Of a DNA stretch of 64,000 nucleotides, positions 11,603 to 20,779 are shown in pieces; positions within the stretch are counted from its first letter, which is position 1, and every line of letters begins with the position of its first letter. Both the position numbers and the translations under genes were made by a program. Source of the stretch: Amorphoplanes digitatis (lineage in GTDB: Bacteria; Actinomycetota; Actinomycetes; Mycobacteriales; Micromonosporaceae). Under the pieces are notes generated by a model. The model ran no database searches. It saw only the letters and a list, made by a program, of their open reading frames with translations, and had not been told where the DNA came from. The stretch lies in contig NZ_JACHNH010000001.1 of NCBI RefSeq assembly GCF_014205335.1, positions 3,218,501-3,282,500 on the forward strand, read 5' to 3'.

Positions 11603-13576
11603 CTAGTGGCGGCGTGGGTGCACCACGAACACGTGCGCCGGTTCGGCCTGAGGGTCGATCCGGACGGCGTTGTGCTGACCCCACTCATACGTCGCCCCGG
11701 TCAGCTGGTCGGTGACGGTGAACCGCTCGTGCCAGTCCATGCCCAGGGCCGGCATGTCGAGGGCCGTGTTTCCCCATTGCACGTTTGCCGAGTCGAACGA
11801 GCAGATCACCAAAACGGTGTTGCCTGTCTCGGGATCGCGTTTCGACCAGCACAGCAGCGACGGATTGTCGATGCCGTGGAACTCCAGATTGCGTAGCCAC
11901 TGGAGGGCCGGGTTGTCACGCCGGATGGCGTTCAGCTTGGTGATGTAGGGCGCCAGCGTCTGACCGGACCGCTCGGCGCCGGCCCAGTCCCGCGGTTTGA
12001 GCTCGAACTTCTCGTTGTCGATGTATTCCTCGGCGCCCGGCCGGTTGACGTGCTCGAAGAGCTCCAGCCCCGAGTACATGCCCCAGGACGGCGAGAGCAT
12101 GCTCGCCAGCACCGTGCGGATCTTGAACATCGGCGGGCCGCCGTGTTGCAGCGACTCGTGCAGGATGTCGGGGGTGTTGGGCCAGAAGTTGGGGCGCATC
12201 CAGTCGATCGAGGCCTTGAGCTGGCCCAGGTACTCCCGCATCTCCCAGGCCGTGGTGCGCCAGGTGAAGTACGTGTATGACTGGGTGAAGCCGATCTTGC
12301 CGAGCCCGTTCATCATGGCCGGCCGGGTGAACGCCTCGGCCAGGAACAGCACGTCCGGGTCGACCGCCTTGACCTTGGAGATCAGCCACTGCCAGAACGT
12401 CAGAGTCTTGGTGTGCGGGTTGTCGACCCGGAAGATCTTGACGCCGTTCTCCACCCAGTGCAGGACGATGCGCAGGACCTCCTCGCGCAGCCCACGGGGA
12501 TCGTTGTCGAAGTTGATCGGGTAGATGTCCTGGTACTTCTTCGGCGGGTTCTCCGCGTACGCGATGGTGCCGTCGGCCCGGGTGGTGAACCACTCCGGGT
12601 TCGACTTCACCCACGGATGGTCCGGCGCCGCCTGTAGCGCCAGGTCCATCGCGACCTCCATGCCGTTGTCCCGGGCCACCGCGATGAACTCGCGGAAGTC
12701 CGCCAGGTCGCCGAGCTGCGGGTGGATCGCGTCGTGGCCGCCCTCGTCGGAGCCGATCGCCCAGGGCGAGCCGACGTCGATGCCCTCGCGGGCGACGAGG
12801 GTGTTGTTGCGGCCCTTGCGGTTGATCTTGCCGATCGGGTGGATCGGCGGCAGGTAGAGCACGTCGAAGCCCATCGCCGCGACGGCCGGGATGCGCTTCG
12901 CCGCGGTCGCGAACGTGCCGTGCCGGATCGGTGTGGCGTCGGGGCCGATCTCGGCGCCCTCGGAGCGGGGGAAGAACTCGTACCACGAGGAGTACAGCGC
13001 GCGCTGGCGGTCGACCCAGATCGCGTACGACCGGGTCGTGGTGACCAGGTGGCGCACGGGGTTCTGCCAGAGCAGCTTCTCCAGTTCCAGTGCGGGGGAG
13101 ACCCGGGAGAACAGCGAGCGGTTCTCGTCGCGCATCGCCGCGGCCGCGGCGCGGACCCGCTCCTCGTCGCCGGCCGGCACGATCTTGGCGGCGAGGTCCA
13201 GCACGTCGGCGCCCTCGGCCAGGTCGTTGGCCAGGTCCTCGAGGCCCTGCCCGGCGCCGATCTTCTTGGTGACCGCGTTGCGCCAGGTCAGGTAGGGGTC
13301 GTCGAACGCCTCGACGGTGAACGTCCACCGGCCGACCCGGTCCGGCTTGATCACTCCGTGCCACCGGTCCAGGCCGGGCTCGCCGGGCACGAGCCGGGTG
13401 AACGGCTCGGCCGCGCCGTGCGGCCCCTTCCATACCACGTTCACGCCGAGGGCGTGGTGGCCTTCCCGATAGGACACCGCGGAAATGGGCACGAGCTCGC
13501 CCACCACCGCCTTCGAGGGATAGCGGCCACAGGACACCGACGGTGTTACGTCCTCGATGGGAAAGCGACCGGTCAT
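11603..13576 (-). CDS. glgE: Alpha-1,4-glucan:maltose-1-phosphate maltosyltransferase
   Basis: A 657-residue GH13_3 enzyme transferring maltose from alpha-maltose-1-phosphate onto a growing alpha-1,4-glucan. The N-terminal beta domain begins RFPIEDVTPSVSCGRYPSK. The barrel carries GSPWAIGSDEGGHDA, the nucleophile region GVKIFRVDNPHTKTLTFWQW, the acid/base region VLFLAEAFTRP and the GlgE-typical NFWPNTPDIL. Length fits the family (660-700). The ATG at 13576 has both a leaderless-type TACGGT and a short GGAG upstream. First gene of the operon. Confidence 0.96.
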   Translation of the reverse strand: MTGRFPIEDVTPSVSCGRYPSKAVVGELVPISAVSYREGHHALGVNVVWKGPHGAAEPFTRLVPGEPGLDRWHGVIKPDRVGRWTFTVEAFDDPYLTWRNAVTKKIGAGQGLEDLANDLAEGADVLDLAAKIVPAGDEERVRAAAAAMRDENRSLFSRVSPALELEKLLWQNPVRHLVTTTRSYAIWVDRQRALYSSWYEFFPRSEGAEIGPDATPIRHGTFATAAKRIPAVAAMGFDVLYLPPIHPIGKINRKGRNNTLVAREGIDVGSPWAIGSDEGGHDAIHPQLGDLADFREFIAVARDNGMEVAMDLALQAAPDHPWVKSNPEWFTTRADGTIAYAENPPKKYQDIYPINFDNDPRGLREEVLRIVLHWVENGVKIFRVDNPHTKTLTFWQWLISKVKAVDPDVLFLAEAFTRPAMMNGLGKIGFTQSYTYFTWRTTAWEMREYLGQLKASIDWMRPNFWPNTPDILHESLQHGGPPMFKIRTVLASMLSPSWGMYSGLELFEHVNRPGAEEYIDNEKFELKPRDWAGAERSGQTLAPYITKLNAIRRDNPALQWLRNLEFHGIDNPSLLCWSKRDPETGNTVLVICSFDSANVQWGNTALDMPALGMDWHERFTVTDQLTGATYEWGQHNAVRIDPQAEPAHVFVVHPRRH

Positions 13577-13933
13577 GATCTCCACCGTAATCAGAAAGCG
13601 CAGGGGCGGGCGGCGACGGGCGAATTCCGGGCAGCCGTCAGCCATCGGTTCTCCGGAATGGAGCAACCGCGAACGGCCACGCACCCGGTGGAATCAACCT
13701 ACCGGAGAGCGCTCGGTACGGCCCCTCGTGGCGCGCCCTCGCACCCGCCACGAAGGTGGTCAATTCCCCGCCGTGCCACACCCGTGCCGGAGGCGACCCG
13801 GGGTGAACCTGGTTGCGCGTCGGTTGCCGTGCGTTGCCATCGGGGCGAGGCTGCTCATCCGGCCCCCTTCCGCGCCGAGATGTACGGCTGACGCACCCCG
13901 TCGTGGGGTGCCACCGAAACTCTGGGGGCTCTC
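13577..13933. other. 357-bp divergent intergenic region
   Basis: It separates glgE (minus) from the hypothetical gene at 13934 (plus). It holds the glgE -10 candidate at 13584-13589 and a perfect 7-bp hairpin at 13893-13911 (GCACCCC, 5-nt loop, GGGGTGC) ending 22 nt before the plus-strand ATG. No convincing gene was found inside it. Confidence 0.5.
13584..13589 (-). promoter_or_regulatory. -10 hexamer before glgE
   Basis: On the minus strand TACGGT ends 7 nt before the glgE ATG (13576), matching the leaderless spacing seen elsewhere in the window. A short GGAG also sits 3 nt before the ATG, so a leadered message is not excluded. Confidence 0.45.
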
Positions 13934-14482
13934 ATGGCCGGTCCGTCCGCCGCGCTGTCACCGGTCATCGCGGCGAGCACGCACTGGCTGGTCCGGGCAT
14001 ACCCGTCCAGCGGCGCCGACCGCTCCGCCGACACCCTCGCCGAGCTACAGGCGCGGCAGGCCGTGACCGTCGCCGCCTGGCTGCGCTACCCGACTCCGGT
14101 CGACGCCGAACTGGTCGCCATCGCCGGCCCGGGCGGCTCCGCCGTGCTCGATTGGCGCGCCGGCAGCGAGCCCGACGACGACCTGGCCGACGGCGAGGGC
14201 TGGCGCACCTGGGTCGACGAGGTCGTGGTCAGCTGGGCCGCCTGCCTGCTCGCCGACCCGCTGCTGGCCGCCCGCGCCGTCGACTCGGTCGCCGCGGCCG
14301 TCCCCGCCCCCGACAACCGGCCGCGCCCACGCCGCGTGGGTGACCTGCCGAGCGAGTTCCGCAGGCTGACCGCCCCCGACGCCCGCGACCTCGAGGCCGC
14401 CGCCCTGCTGCGCCACCCGGACCTGCTCGAGGCCGTCTCGGACCTGCACAAAGAAGACCTCGTCTACCTGTTGTGCGCCTAG
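13934..14482 (+). CDS. Hypothetical protein
   Basis: A 182-residue Ala/Asp-rich soluble protein that I do not recognise. It has no signal peptide and no clear membrane span. The middle is acidic (residues 70-95). The C-terminus has short helical stretches ending DLHKEDLVYLLCA. The ATG follows CTGGGGG at 5-nt spacing and a 5'-leader hairpin (13893-13911). It stands alone between the GlgE operon and an ECF sigma gene, so its neighbours suggest no role. Confidence 0.65.
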   Translation: MAGPSAALSPVIAASTHWLVRAYPSSGADRSADTLAELQARQAVTVAAWLRYPTPVDAELVAIAGPGGSAVLDWRAGSEPDDDLADGEGWRTWVDEVVVSWAACLLADPLLAARAVDSVAAAVPAPDNRPRPRRVGDLPSEFRRLTAPDARDLEAAALLRHPDLLEAVSDLHKEDLVYLLCA

Positions 14483-14587
14483 GCTTCTTCGCGCGCGGAT
14501 CCGCCGGAAAACAGTCGGCGTGCCACGCAGCATTTCTCCGCGCCGCCCCGTTCTCCTGATAACTGTGAGGACGACGGGGGACGATGG

Positions 14588-15091
14588 ATGCGCGATGCCC
14601 AAGGGTTCGACGAGTTCTACCGGGACACGTCACTACGGATGGTGCGCTACGGCTACGCCCTGACCGGTGACCTCGCCGAGGCGCAGGACATCGTGCAGGA
14701 GGCGTACACCCGGGCCTGGCGGCACTGGCGGACGGTCGCCGTGCACCCGGCGCCGGAGGGCTGGCTGCGGCTGGCGATCTCCCGGCTGGCCACCGACCGG
14801 TGGCGGCGGCTCAGCGGCTGGCGTGCCGCGCTGAGCAGGTCGGGTCCGCCCGAACCCGCCCCGCCTCCCAGCGAGGACACGGTCCTGCTGACCGCCGCCC
14901 TGCGCCGCCTGCCCGCGCACCTGCGCCAGGCCGTCGCCCTGCATTACCTGTTCGACATGTCCGTCGCCCAGATCGCGGCCGAGACCGGTTCGCCCGTGGG
15001 CACCGTGACCTCCTGGCTGCACCGCGGCCGTACCGACCTGGCAGCCATCCTCTCGGCGGGACGACCCATGGAGGTGCACGATGCCGAATGA
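14588..15091 (+). CDS. ECF/SigE-family RNA polymerase sigma factor
   Basis: A 167-residue group IV sigma factor. Region 2 is FDEFYRDTSLRMVRYGYALT, continuing into a QDIVQEAYTRAWRHW helix. Region 4 has a helix-turn-helix (MSVAQIAAETGSPVGTVTSW) for -35 recognition. The start at 14588 has GGGGGA eight bases upstream. It overlaps the next gene by 11 bp, the usual layout of a sigma factor with its membrane-bound partner, which likely controls it. Promoter targets are unknown. Confidence 0.88.
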   Translation: MRDAQGFDEFYRDTSLRMVRYGYALTGDLAEAQDIVQEAYTRAWRHWRTVAVHPAPEGWLRLAISRLATDRWRRLSGWRAALSRSGPPEPAPPPSEDTVLLTAALRRLPAHLRQAVALHYLFDMSVAQIAAETGSPVGTVTSWLHRGRTDLAAILSAGRPMEVHDAE

Positions 15092-15989
15092 TCTCGAGAG
15101 CGCGTTCGCCGCGCTGTCCGACGACGCACGCCATGCCCGGCTCGCACCCGCCGCCGCCGTGCGCCGCACCGCCGACCGCCGCGCACTCACCCGTACGCTC
15201 TCCGGCGTGGCCGCGGCCGCGGTCCTGGTGGCCGGCGTGACCGTCGGCGCGCGCCTGGTCCTGGCCGACGACGCCCGCCCGCCGCTCCCGCCCGCGCAGA
15301 GCACCGCACCGACCCCCGCGCCGTCGGGGTCGGCCGCACCGTCCACATCGGCCACGCCCTCGTCGCCGCCGACCGGCTCTTCGCCGCCGGGGTCGACGGA
15401 TTCCGGCACGCCGTCGATCCCGGCGTCGATACCGTACCGGGCGTTCCTGGGCCGCTCGGATGCCGACGTGGCCACGCTGCGGCGGCTCGACCCGCCGGCC
15501 GGCCCGCCGGAGTTCTGCGCCGCGGCCGGCTACCCGTCCGAATCGCGGGCCGGGGTGCGGGACACGGTCTCGATCCTCTACCGGGCGCCCGGCGACGACG
15601 CGGACCACACCCCGTCCGGCGAGGTCTTCGACACGGTCACCGTCTACCGGGGCGACGGCGCCGCGGACTTCATCGACGAGTTCCGCTCGGCGGTGCGCGG
15701 CTGCCCACGGGGCGAGCGGGCGCACCTGACGTTCACCTACCGGTCGTTGGGCTCGCTCGGCGTGGGAGACGAGTCGCTGCTCGTGGAGGGTTCGACGCCG
15801 GCCCGGGGTGACGACGGCGAGCCGTCCGCCGACGGGTCGTCGTACCGGGTCTACTTCGCCGCGGTCCGGATCGGCGACTCCGTCGCGCTGGTGGAGAACG
15901 CCGGCTACGAGTCGATCTCGGCCCGGCGCGCGGTGGCCGAGGGCTTCGCCCGCCGGGCCGCCGAGCGGCTGGGTGCCTGGCGGGGCTGA
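15081..15989 (+). CDS. Single-pass membrane protein, likely partner of the ECF sigma factor
   Basis: A 302-residue protein with a cytoplasmic N-terminus (residues 1-37), one transmembrane helix at about residues 39-60 (GVAAAAVLVAGVTVGARLVL), a Pro/Ser/Thr-rich linker (66-115) and an exported C-terminal domain with two cysteines. It overlaps the sigma gene by 11 bp, so co-translation is expected. No zinc-binding anti-sigma HxxxCxxC motif is visible in the N-terminus. An anti-sigma role is therefore inferred from context alone. Confidence 0.7.
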   Translation: MPNDLESAFAALSDDARHARLAPAAAVRRTADRRALTRTLSGVAAAAVLVAGVTVGARLVLADDARPPLPPAQSTAPTPAPSGSAAPSTSATPSSPPTGSSPPGSTDSGTPSIPASIPYRAFLGRSDADVATLRRLDPPAGPPEFCAAAGYPSESRAGVRDTVSILYRAPGDDADHTPSGEVFDTVTVYRGDGAADFIDEFRSAVRGCPRGERAHLTFTYRSLGSLGVGDESLLVEGSTPARGDDGEPSADGSSYRVYFAAVRIGDSVALVENAGYESISARRAVAEGFARRAAERLGAWRG

Positions 15990-15999
15990 GACGCACGGA

Positions 16000-16036
16000 C
16001 GCCGGCCGGTGACTCAACGGGGGTCACCGGCCGGCG
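16000..16036. terminator. Bidirectional hairpin terminator
   Basis: A perfect 14-bp stem (16000-16013 with 16023-16036, CGCCGGCCGGTGAC and its complement) around a 9-nt loop. It lies between the convergent sigma-partner gene and PPOX gene. There is no T-run on either side. Confidence 0.8.
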
Positions 16037-16043
16037 CCTCGTG

Positions 16044-16505
16044 TCAGGCCAGCCGGGCGGGGAAGCCGCCGGTCGCGATCGGGCCCCAGCGCTCGATCGT
16101 CACGCGGATCAGGGACTTGCCCTGCGCGCGCATCGCCTCGCGGTACTCGTCCCAGTCCGGGTGCTCGCCCGAGATCACCCGGAAGTACTCGACGAGCGGC
16201 TCGACCGACTCGGGCAGGTCGATGACGTCGGCGACGCCGTCGACCTGTACCCACGGCCCGCCGAAGGAGTCGGAGAGCACGCAGACGCTGACCCGCGGGT
16301 CGCGGCGGATGTTCGCGGCCTTGGCCCGTTCCGGGTAGGTCGAGATGACGATGCGCCCCTCGGCGTCCACGCCGCAGGTGTTCGGCGACGCCTGCGGGCG
16401 GCCGTCCCGGCGGGTGGTCATCAGGATCGCCTGGTGCCGGGTGCGGAGGAACTCGAGCAGTTCCTCGCGCCCGACCTTCGTGTTTGTCGCGACGGTGCGT
16501 GCCAC
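16044..16505 (-). CDS. PPOX-class flavoprotein, putative F420-dependent oxidoreductase
   Basis: A 153-residue split-barrel protein of the pyridoxamine-5'-phosphate-oxidase-like class. In actinobacteria this group mostly uses F420 or binds FMN. Typical strands are ILMTTRRDGRPQASPNTCGV, VISTYPERAKAANIRRDPRV and VQVDGVADVIDLPE. The C-terminus SLIRVTIERWGPIATGGFP fits the family. GTG 16505 is chosen because it lies just after the ppgK stop (8 bp) with GGAG inside the ppgK end. The substrate is not inferable. Confidence 0.85.
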   Translation of the reverse strand: MARTVATNTKVGREELLEFLRTRHQAILMTTRRDGRPQASPNTCGVDAEGRIVISTYPERAKAANIRRDPRVSVCVLSDSFGGPWVQVDGVADVIDLPESVEPLVEYFRVISGEHPDWDEYREAMRAQGKSLIRVTIERWGPIATGGFPARLA

Positions 16506-16513
16506 GGCGCCGC

Positions 16514-17293
<780 letters not shown>

Positions 17294-17476
17294 GCCAGTA
17301 CTCCGTCTCCGGTGCGTTTCCGGTGCGTGTACCCACACACACCCGGAACCGAATCGTGCCACTCCCGCCGATCCGGCCGTGGCAGGGCCTCGGTAAGGGG
17401 TACACGCGCGCGCTGCAACCTCTAACGACCGGCGATCTTCCCTCGGCCGCATGGTAACGGAATGTCACTCATACTT

Positions 17477-17557
17477 TCGGCTAGTCAAGCATCGGCCTCT
17501 CGGCTAGCGTGAGGTGAAGTGAACGGTCGCCGCGTGCGGGCACGGCTCTCTGCCCGC
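17477..17557 (+). promoter_or_regulatory. Upstream region of the SigF-like gene: direct repeat and leader hairpin
   Basis: TCGGCTAG occurs twice, 23 bp apart (17477-17484, 17500-17507). The second continues into TAGCGT, a plausible -10 element. Downstream, GCGGGCA and TGCCCGC (17536-17542, 17551-17557) form a 7-bp stem just before the GGAGG ribosome site at 17563, whose GAGG can itself pair with CCTC at 17572. Confidence 0.45.
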
Positions 17558-17577
17558 CTGATGGAGGACCACCTCAG

Positions 17578-18372
17578 ATGATCGTCACCTCGGCCCCATT
17601 GACCACGGTGAGTGAAGCCTCCGCGCAGGAGAGCGCCGCCGAACTACTCAACCTGATGGCCGCGACCCCGCCGCGGGACCGCCGGCGCGCCGCACTGCGG
17701 TGCCGGGCGATCGAGGCCTGGCTCCCACTCGCCCGCCACCTCGCCCACCGCTACTCCGGCCGCGGCGAACCCACCGACGACCTCATCCAGACCGCCACCG
17801 TCGGCCTCATCAAAGCCGTCGACAAGTTCGACCCCGACCGCGGCGTCGACTTCGCCGGCTACGCCATCCCCACCATCATCGGCGAGATCAAGCGCCACTT
17901 CCGCGACCGCACCTGGTCCGTACGCGTACCCCGCCGCCTCCAGGAACTGCGCCTGGCCATCACCGAAGCCAACAGCACCCTCACACACACCCTCGGCCGC
18001 TCACCCACCGTCGCCGACATCGCCGTCCACCTCGGCGTCACCGAGGAAGACGTCCTGGAAGGCCTCGAAGGCGCCCGCGCCTACAACGCCACCAGCCTCT
18101 CCACCCCCATCAGCGCCGACGGCACCACCGAACTCGGCGACACCCTCGGCGACACCGACCACGAATTCGAGGTCGCCGAGACCCGCGTCGCCCTCGGACC
18201 CGCCCTGGCCACCCTCGACGAACGCGAACAGAAGATCCTCACCCTGCGCTTCTACGGCAACCTCACCCAGTCCCAGATCGCCGACCAGATCGGCATCTCC
18301 CAGATGCACGTCAGCCGCCTGCTCACCAAGGCACTGACCAAGCTGCGCACCCAGCTCGACCCGGCGTTCTAG
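17578..18372 (+). CDS. SigB/SigF-family RNA polymerase sigma factor
   Basis: A 264-residue group III sigma factor. Region 2: RYSGRGEPTDDLIQTATVGL, then KFDPDRGVDFAGYAIPTIIG, the strong SigF/SigB signature. Region 3: LGRSPTVADIAVHLGVTEED. Region 4: FYGNLTQSQIADQIGISQMH, the -35-binding helix-turn-helix. Such sigma factors control stress or developmental genes and are usually held by an anti-sigma kinase. None is adjacent, though a STAS-HATPase protein is encoded at 47002. Its 3' end overlaps the convergent PAP2 gene by 4 bp. Confidence 0.92.
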   Translation: MIVTSAPLTTVSEASAQESAAELLNLMAATPPRDRRRAALRCRAIEAWLPLARHLAHRYSGRGEPTDDLIQTATVGLIKAVDKFDPDRGVDFAGYAIPTIIGEIKRHFRDRTWSVRVPRRLQELRLAITEANSTLTHTLGRSPTVADIAVHLGVTEEDVLEGLEGARAYNATSLSTPISADGTTELGDTLGDTDHEFEVAETRVALGPALATLDEREQKILTLRFYGNLTQSQIADQIGISQMHVSRLLTKALTKLRTQLDPAF

Positions 18373-19340
18373 GCGCCGCGGCGTGCGGGCTTCGGCCGCG
18401 CCGCGGGCCTGGCCTGCCTCGGCGTGGCCGGCGCCGGCCCGTCCGTCGACGGGCGGTCGCCGGCCGCGAGCCGGACCCAGATCGCGAAGACCGCGGCGAC
18501 CGCGGCCGCGATGCCGGCGATCCCGGCGGCGAACGCGAACCGGCCGGAGACGAAGTCGGGCATCGCGCTCTCGGCGAGGAGGACGGCGCCGACGCCCAGC
18601 AGGCCGGCCAGCGCGCTGAGCGCGCCGACGCCACCGAAGATCAGCATGGCCATCCGGTTCGGGCGGACGGTGACGCCGGTGATCCGGGACCGGTACGCCC
18701 GGACCAGGGCCGACGCGCCCGCGCCCCAGGCCAGCACGACCAGCAGGGCGGCGACGGTGTCGCTCGGCCGGTGCCACTCGGCCCAGACGGTGGCGATCGC
18801 GATGACGGTGACGTAGGCCGCGCCGATCAGCGCGACGGTGCCGCGGATCGCGAACGGCAGGACCAGGATCAGCGCGAACGCCACCGACGCGGCCGCGGTG
18901 GTGTGGCCGCTGGGGAACGAGTTCGGCGCCGGGAAGTCGTCCAGGTTCGGCCTCGGCAGGCGGATCTTGAAGAGCCGGGTGCTGGCGTTGGCGCCGAGCA
19001 CCAGCACGCCCGCGGCGACCGCCAGGTCGACCCGGCGCCGGACGAAGCCGATCGCCGCGGCGGCCACGCAGACCAGCACGAGGCTGACGAGCGTGGTGCC
19101 GTTCAGCGCCCGGTTGAGCACCTCGACGACGCGCGGGTGGTCGACGTCGGCGCCGCGCATCATCAGCGTGTCGACGGACTGACCGAGCGGGGTACGCACG
19201 CAGGCGAGGTAGACGCCGGCGACGCCCGCGGCGGCCAGCAGCGCGACGAACGCGTGCCCCACCGCGTGCCAGAAGCCCCGGCCACCCCCGCGGTCAGCGG
19301 GTTCTCCGGTCTTCGCGGTGCGGCGTGCCAGGGCCGTCAT
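18369..19340 (-). CDS. PAP2-superfamily membrane phosphatase
   Basis: A 323-residue integral membrane protein with about seven predicted helices. The PAP2 motifs are in order: KIRLPRP (motif 1), PSGHTTAA (motif 2, catalytic His) and EWHRPSDT (motif 3, His-Asp). These enzymes dephosphorylate lipid phosphates or pyrophosphates at the membrane. The C-terminal tail (from residue 290) is basic and Pro/Ala-rich. The start has AGGAGG about seven bases upstream. Substrate is unknown. Confidence 0.87.
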   Translation of the reverse strand: MTALARRTAKTGEPADRGGGRGFWHAVGHAFVALLAAAGVAGVYLACVRTPLGQSVDTLMMRGADVDHPRVVEVLNRALNGTTLVSLVLVCVAAAAIGFVRRRVDLAVAAGVLVLGANASTRLFKIRLPRPNLDDFPAPNSFPSGHTTAAASVAFALILVLPFAIRGTVALIGAAYVTVIAIATVWAEWHRPSDTVAALLVVLAWGAGASALVRAYRSRITGVTVRPNRMAMLIFGGVGALSALAGLLGVGAVLLAESAMPDFVSGRFAFAAGIAGIAAAVAAVFAIWVRLAAGDRPSTDGPAPATPRQARPAARPKPARRGA

Positions 19341-19588
19341 CGGTGGTCCTCCTGAACCTCACGGGGTGTGCGCGGTTCCGCATTGCCCAGTCGTCACGCG
19401 TCTCAAGCCTCTCAAGCCCCCGTGCGGCGGGGAATCATAGTCCCCTTTCGTGGCACCGGGCCTCGTACGCCACAGGCCCGCCCCGCGGCAACCCCGATGC
19501 ACCTGCCGTCCTCCTGCCCCGCAACAGCGCGACGAGACCTTGAGAAGGACGCCGCGCAACGGGGCCGGCCGAGATGGATGGGGATCTG

Positions 19589-20707
19589 ATGCCGTTCACC
19601 ACCCGACGAATGCTCTCCGCGCTGCTGCTGCCGGCCGGGCTGATCGCCGGACTGGTCGTAGCGCCCGGTGCCGCCAACGCCGCGGGGGTGTCCGCCACCG
19701 TGCAGGTCGCCGCCACGCTCAAGGTGCGCAACGCGCCCTCGCAGTCGGCGAAGATCGTGGGATCGGTGCGCAAGAACCAGAAGGTGACCATCTCCTGCGT
19801 CATCACCGGGCAGCGGGTCGCCGGCACGGTGCGCACCACGACCGCCTGGGACCGGATCGGCACGGACCGCTACATCTCGCACGCCTACGTGAAGAGCTCG
19901 GGCAAGATCCCGCGCTGCGCGGGGAAGCCGGCGGCCACCAAGCCCGCCGTCAAGTACGTCGTCGGCACGGTCAAGAGCGCCAGCGGCGCCGTCACGCTGC
20001 GGGCCGCCGCGTCGGCCAAGGCCGCCACCGCCGGGAAGCTCGCCAGCGGCGCGAAGGTCGACCTGGTCTGCTCGGTCACCGGCGACATGGTCAAGGGCAC
20101 GGTCCGGTCCACCGCGCAGTGGGACCGCACCCGGTCCGGCGGCTACGTCCCGAACGCCTACATCTACTCCGGCAAGCTGCCCGCCTGCCCGGCGCCGGTG
20201 AAGCCCGCGCCCGCACCCGCGGTGAAGCTGACCCCGGAGCAGTTCATCAAGGCCGCCGCGCCCGGCGCGCAGGCCGGCTGGCGCGAGTACGGCGTCCCGG
20301 CGTCGGTCACCCTCGCCCAGGCCATCCTCGAGTCCGGCTGGGGCCGCAGCGACCTGTCGGCCACCAGCAACAACTACTTCGGCATCAAGTGCCAGGACGG
20401 CAAGTACGGCAAGCTGGCCAACGGCTGCCGCACCGTGCGCACCCAGGAGTGCACCAAGGCCGGAAAGTGCTTCGAGACGTCGGCGGCCTTCCGTACCTAC
20501 GCCAGCCAGGCGCACTCGTTCCGGGACCACGGCAGCTTCCTGAAGGTGAACAGCCGCTACGACGGCGCCTTCGCATACACCAAGGACGCGAACAAGTTCA
20601 TCATGAAGGTGTGGAAGGCCGGCTACGCGACCGACCCGAACTACTACACGAAGGTCACCGGCCTGATGGCGAAGTACGACCTCTACCAGTACGACACCTG
20701 GAAGTGA
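19589..20707 (+). CDS. Secreted endo-beta-N-acetylglucosaminidase with two SH3-like repeats
   Basis: A 372-residue exported cell-wall hydrolase. The signal peptide covers residues 1-31 (TRRMLSALLLPAGLIAGLVV, cleavage after ANA). Two SH3-type modules follow (about 35-110 and 125-200), both with VQVAATLKVRNAPS/VTLRAAASAKAA patterns and a WDR(I/T)-Y(I/V)-NAY ending. Then a Pro/Ala/Lys linker and a glucosaminidase domain with AQAILESGWGRS (catalytic Glu) and NNYFGIKC. ATG 19589 has GGGGA at 4-nt spacing; an earlier ATG five codons up is possible. Confidence 0.88.
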   Translation: MPFTTRRMLSALLLPAGLIAGLVVAPGAANAAGVSATVQVAATLKVRNAPSQSAKIVGSVRKNQKVTISCVITGQRVAGTVRTTTAWDRIGTDRYISHAYVKSSGKIPRCAGKPAATKPAVKYVVGTVKSASGAVTLRAAASAKAATAGKLASGAKVDLVCSVTGDMVKGTVRSTAQWDRTRSGGYVPNAYIYSGKLPACPAPVKPAPAPAVKLTPEQFIKAAAPGAQAGWREYGVPASVTLAQAILESGWGRSDLSATSNNYFGIKCQDGKYGKLANGCRTVRTQECTKAGKCFETSAAFRTYASQAHSFRDHGSFLKVNSRYDGAFAYTKDANKFIMKVWKAGYATDPNYYTKVTGLMAKYDLYQYDTWK

Positions 20708-20764
20708 GCCGGCGCCGCCCGGCAACGCGGCGGTAATCACGAGGCGGAACTCGGCGGAACTGCC

Positions 20765-20770
20765 TATTGT
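20765..20770 (+). promoter_or_regulatory. Candidate -10 hexamer before hrpA
   Basis: TATTGT lies 9 nt before the hrpA ATG, slightly further than the 6-7 nt of the other leaderless genes here. No Shine-Dalgarno is present. Confidence 0.35.
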
Positions 20771-20779
20771 TGACGCGCC

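Noticed and set aside
19341..19588. Possible c-di-AMP riboswitch before the secreted glucosaminidase gene
   Set aside because: I looked because actinobacterial cell-wall hydrolases often carry one. Only a 5-bp hairpin (GGGGA/TCCCC near 19432-19444) is present and the conserved core was not recognised.
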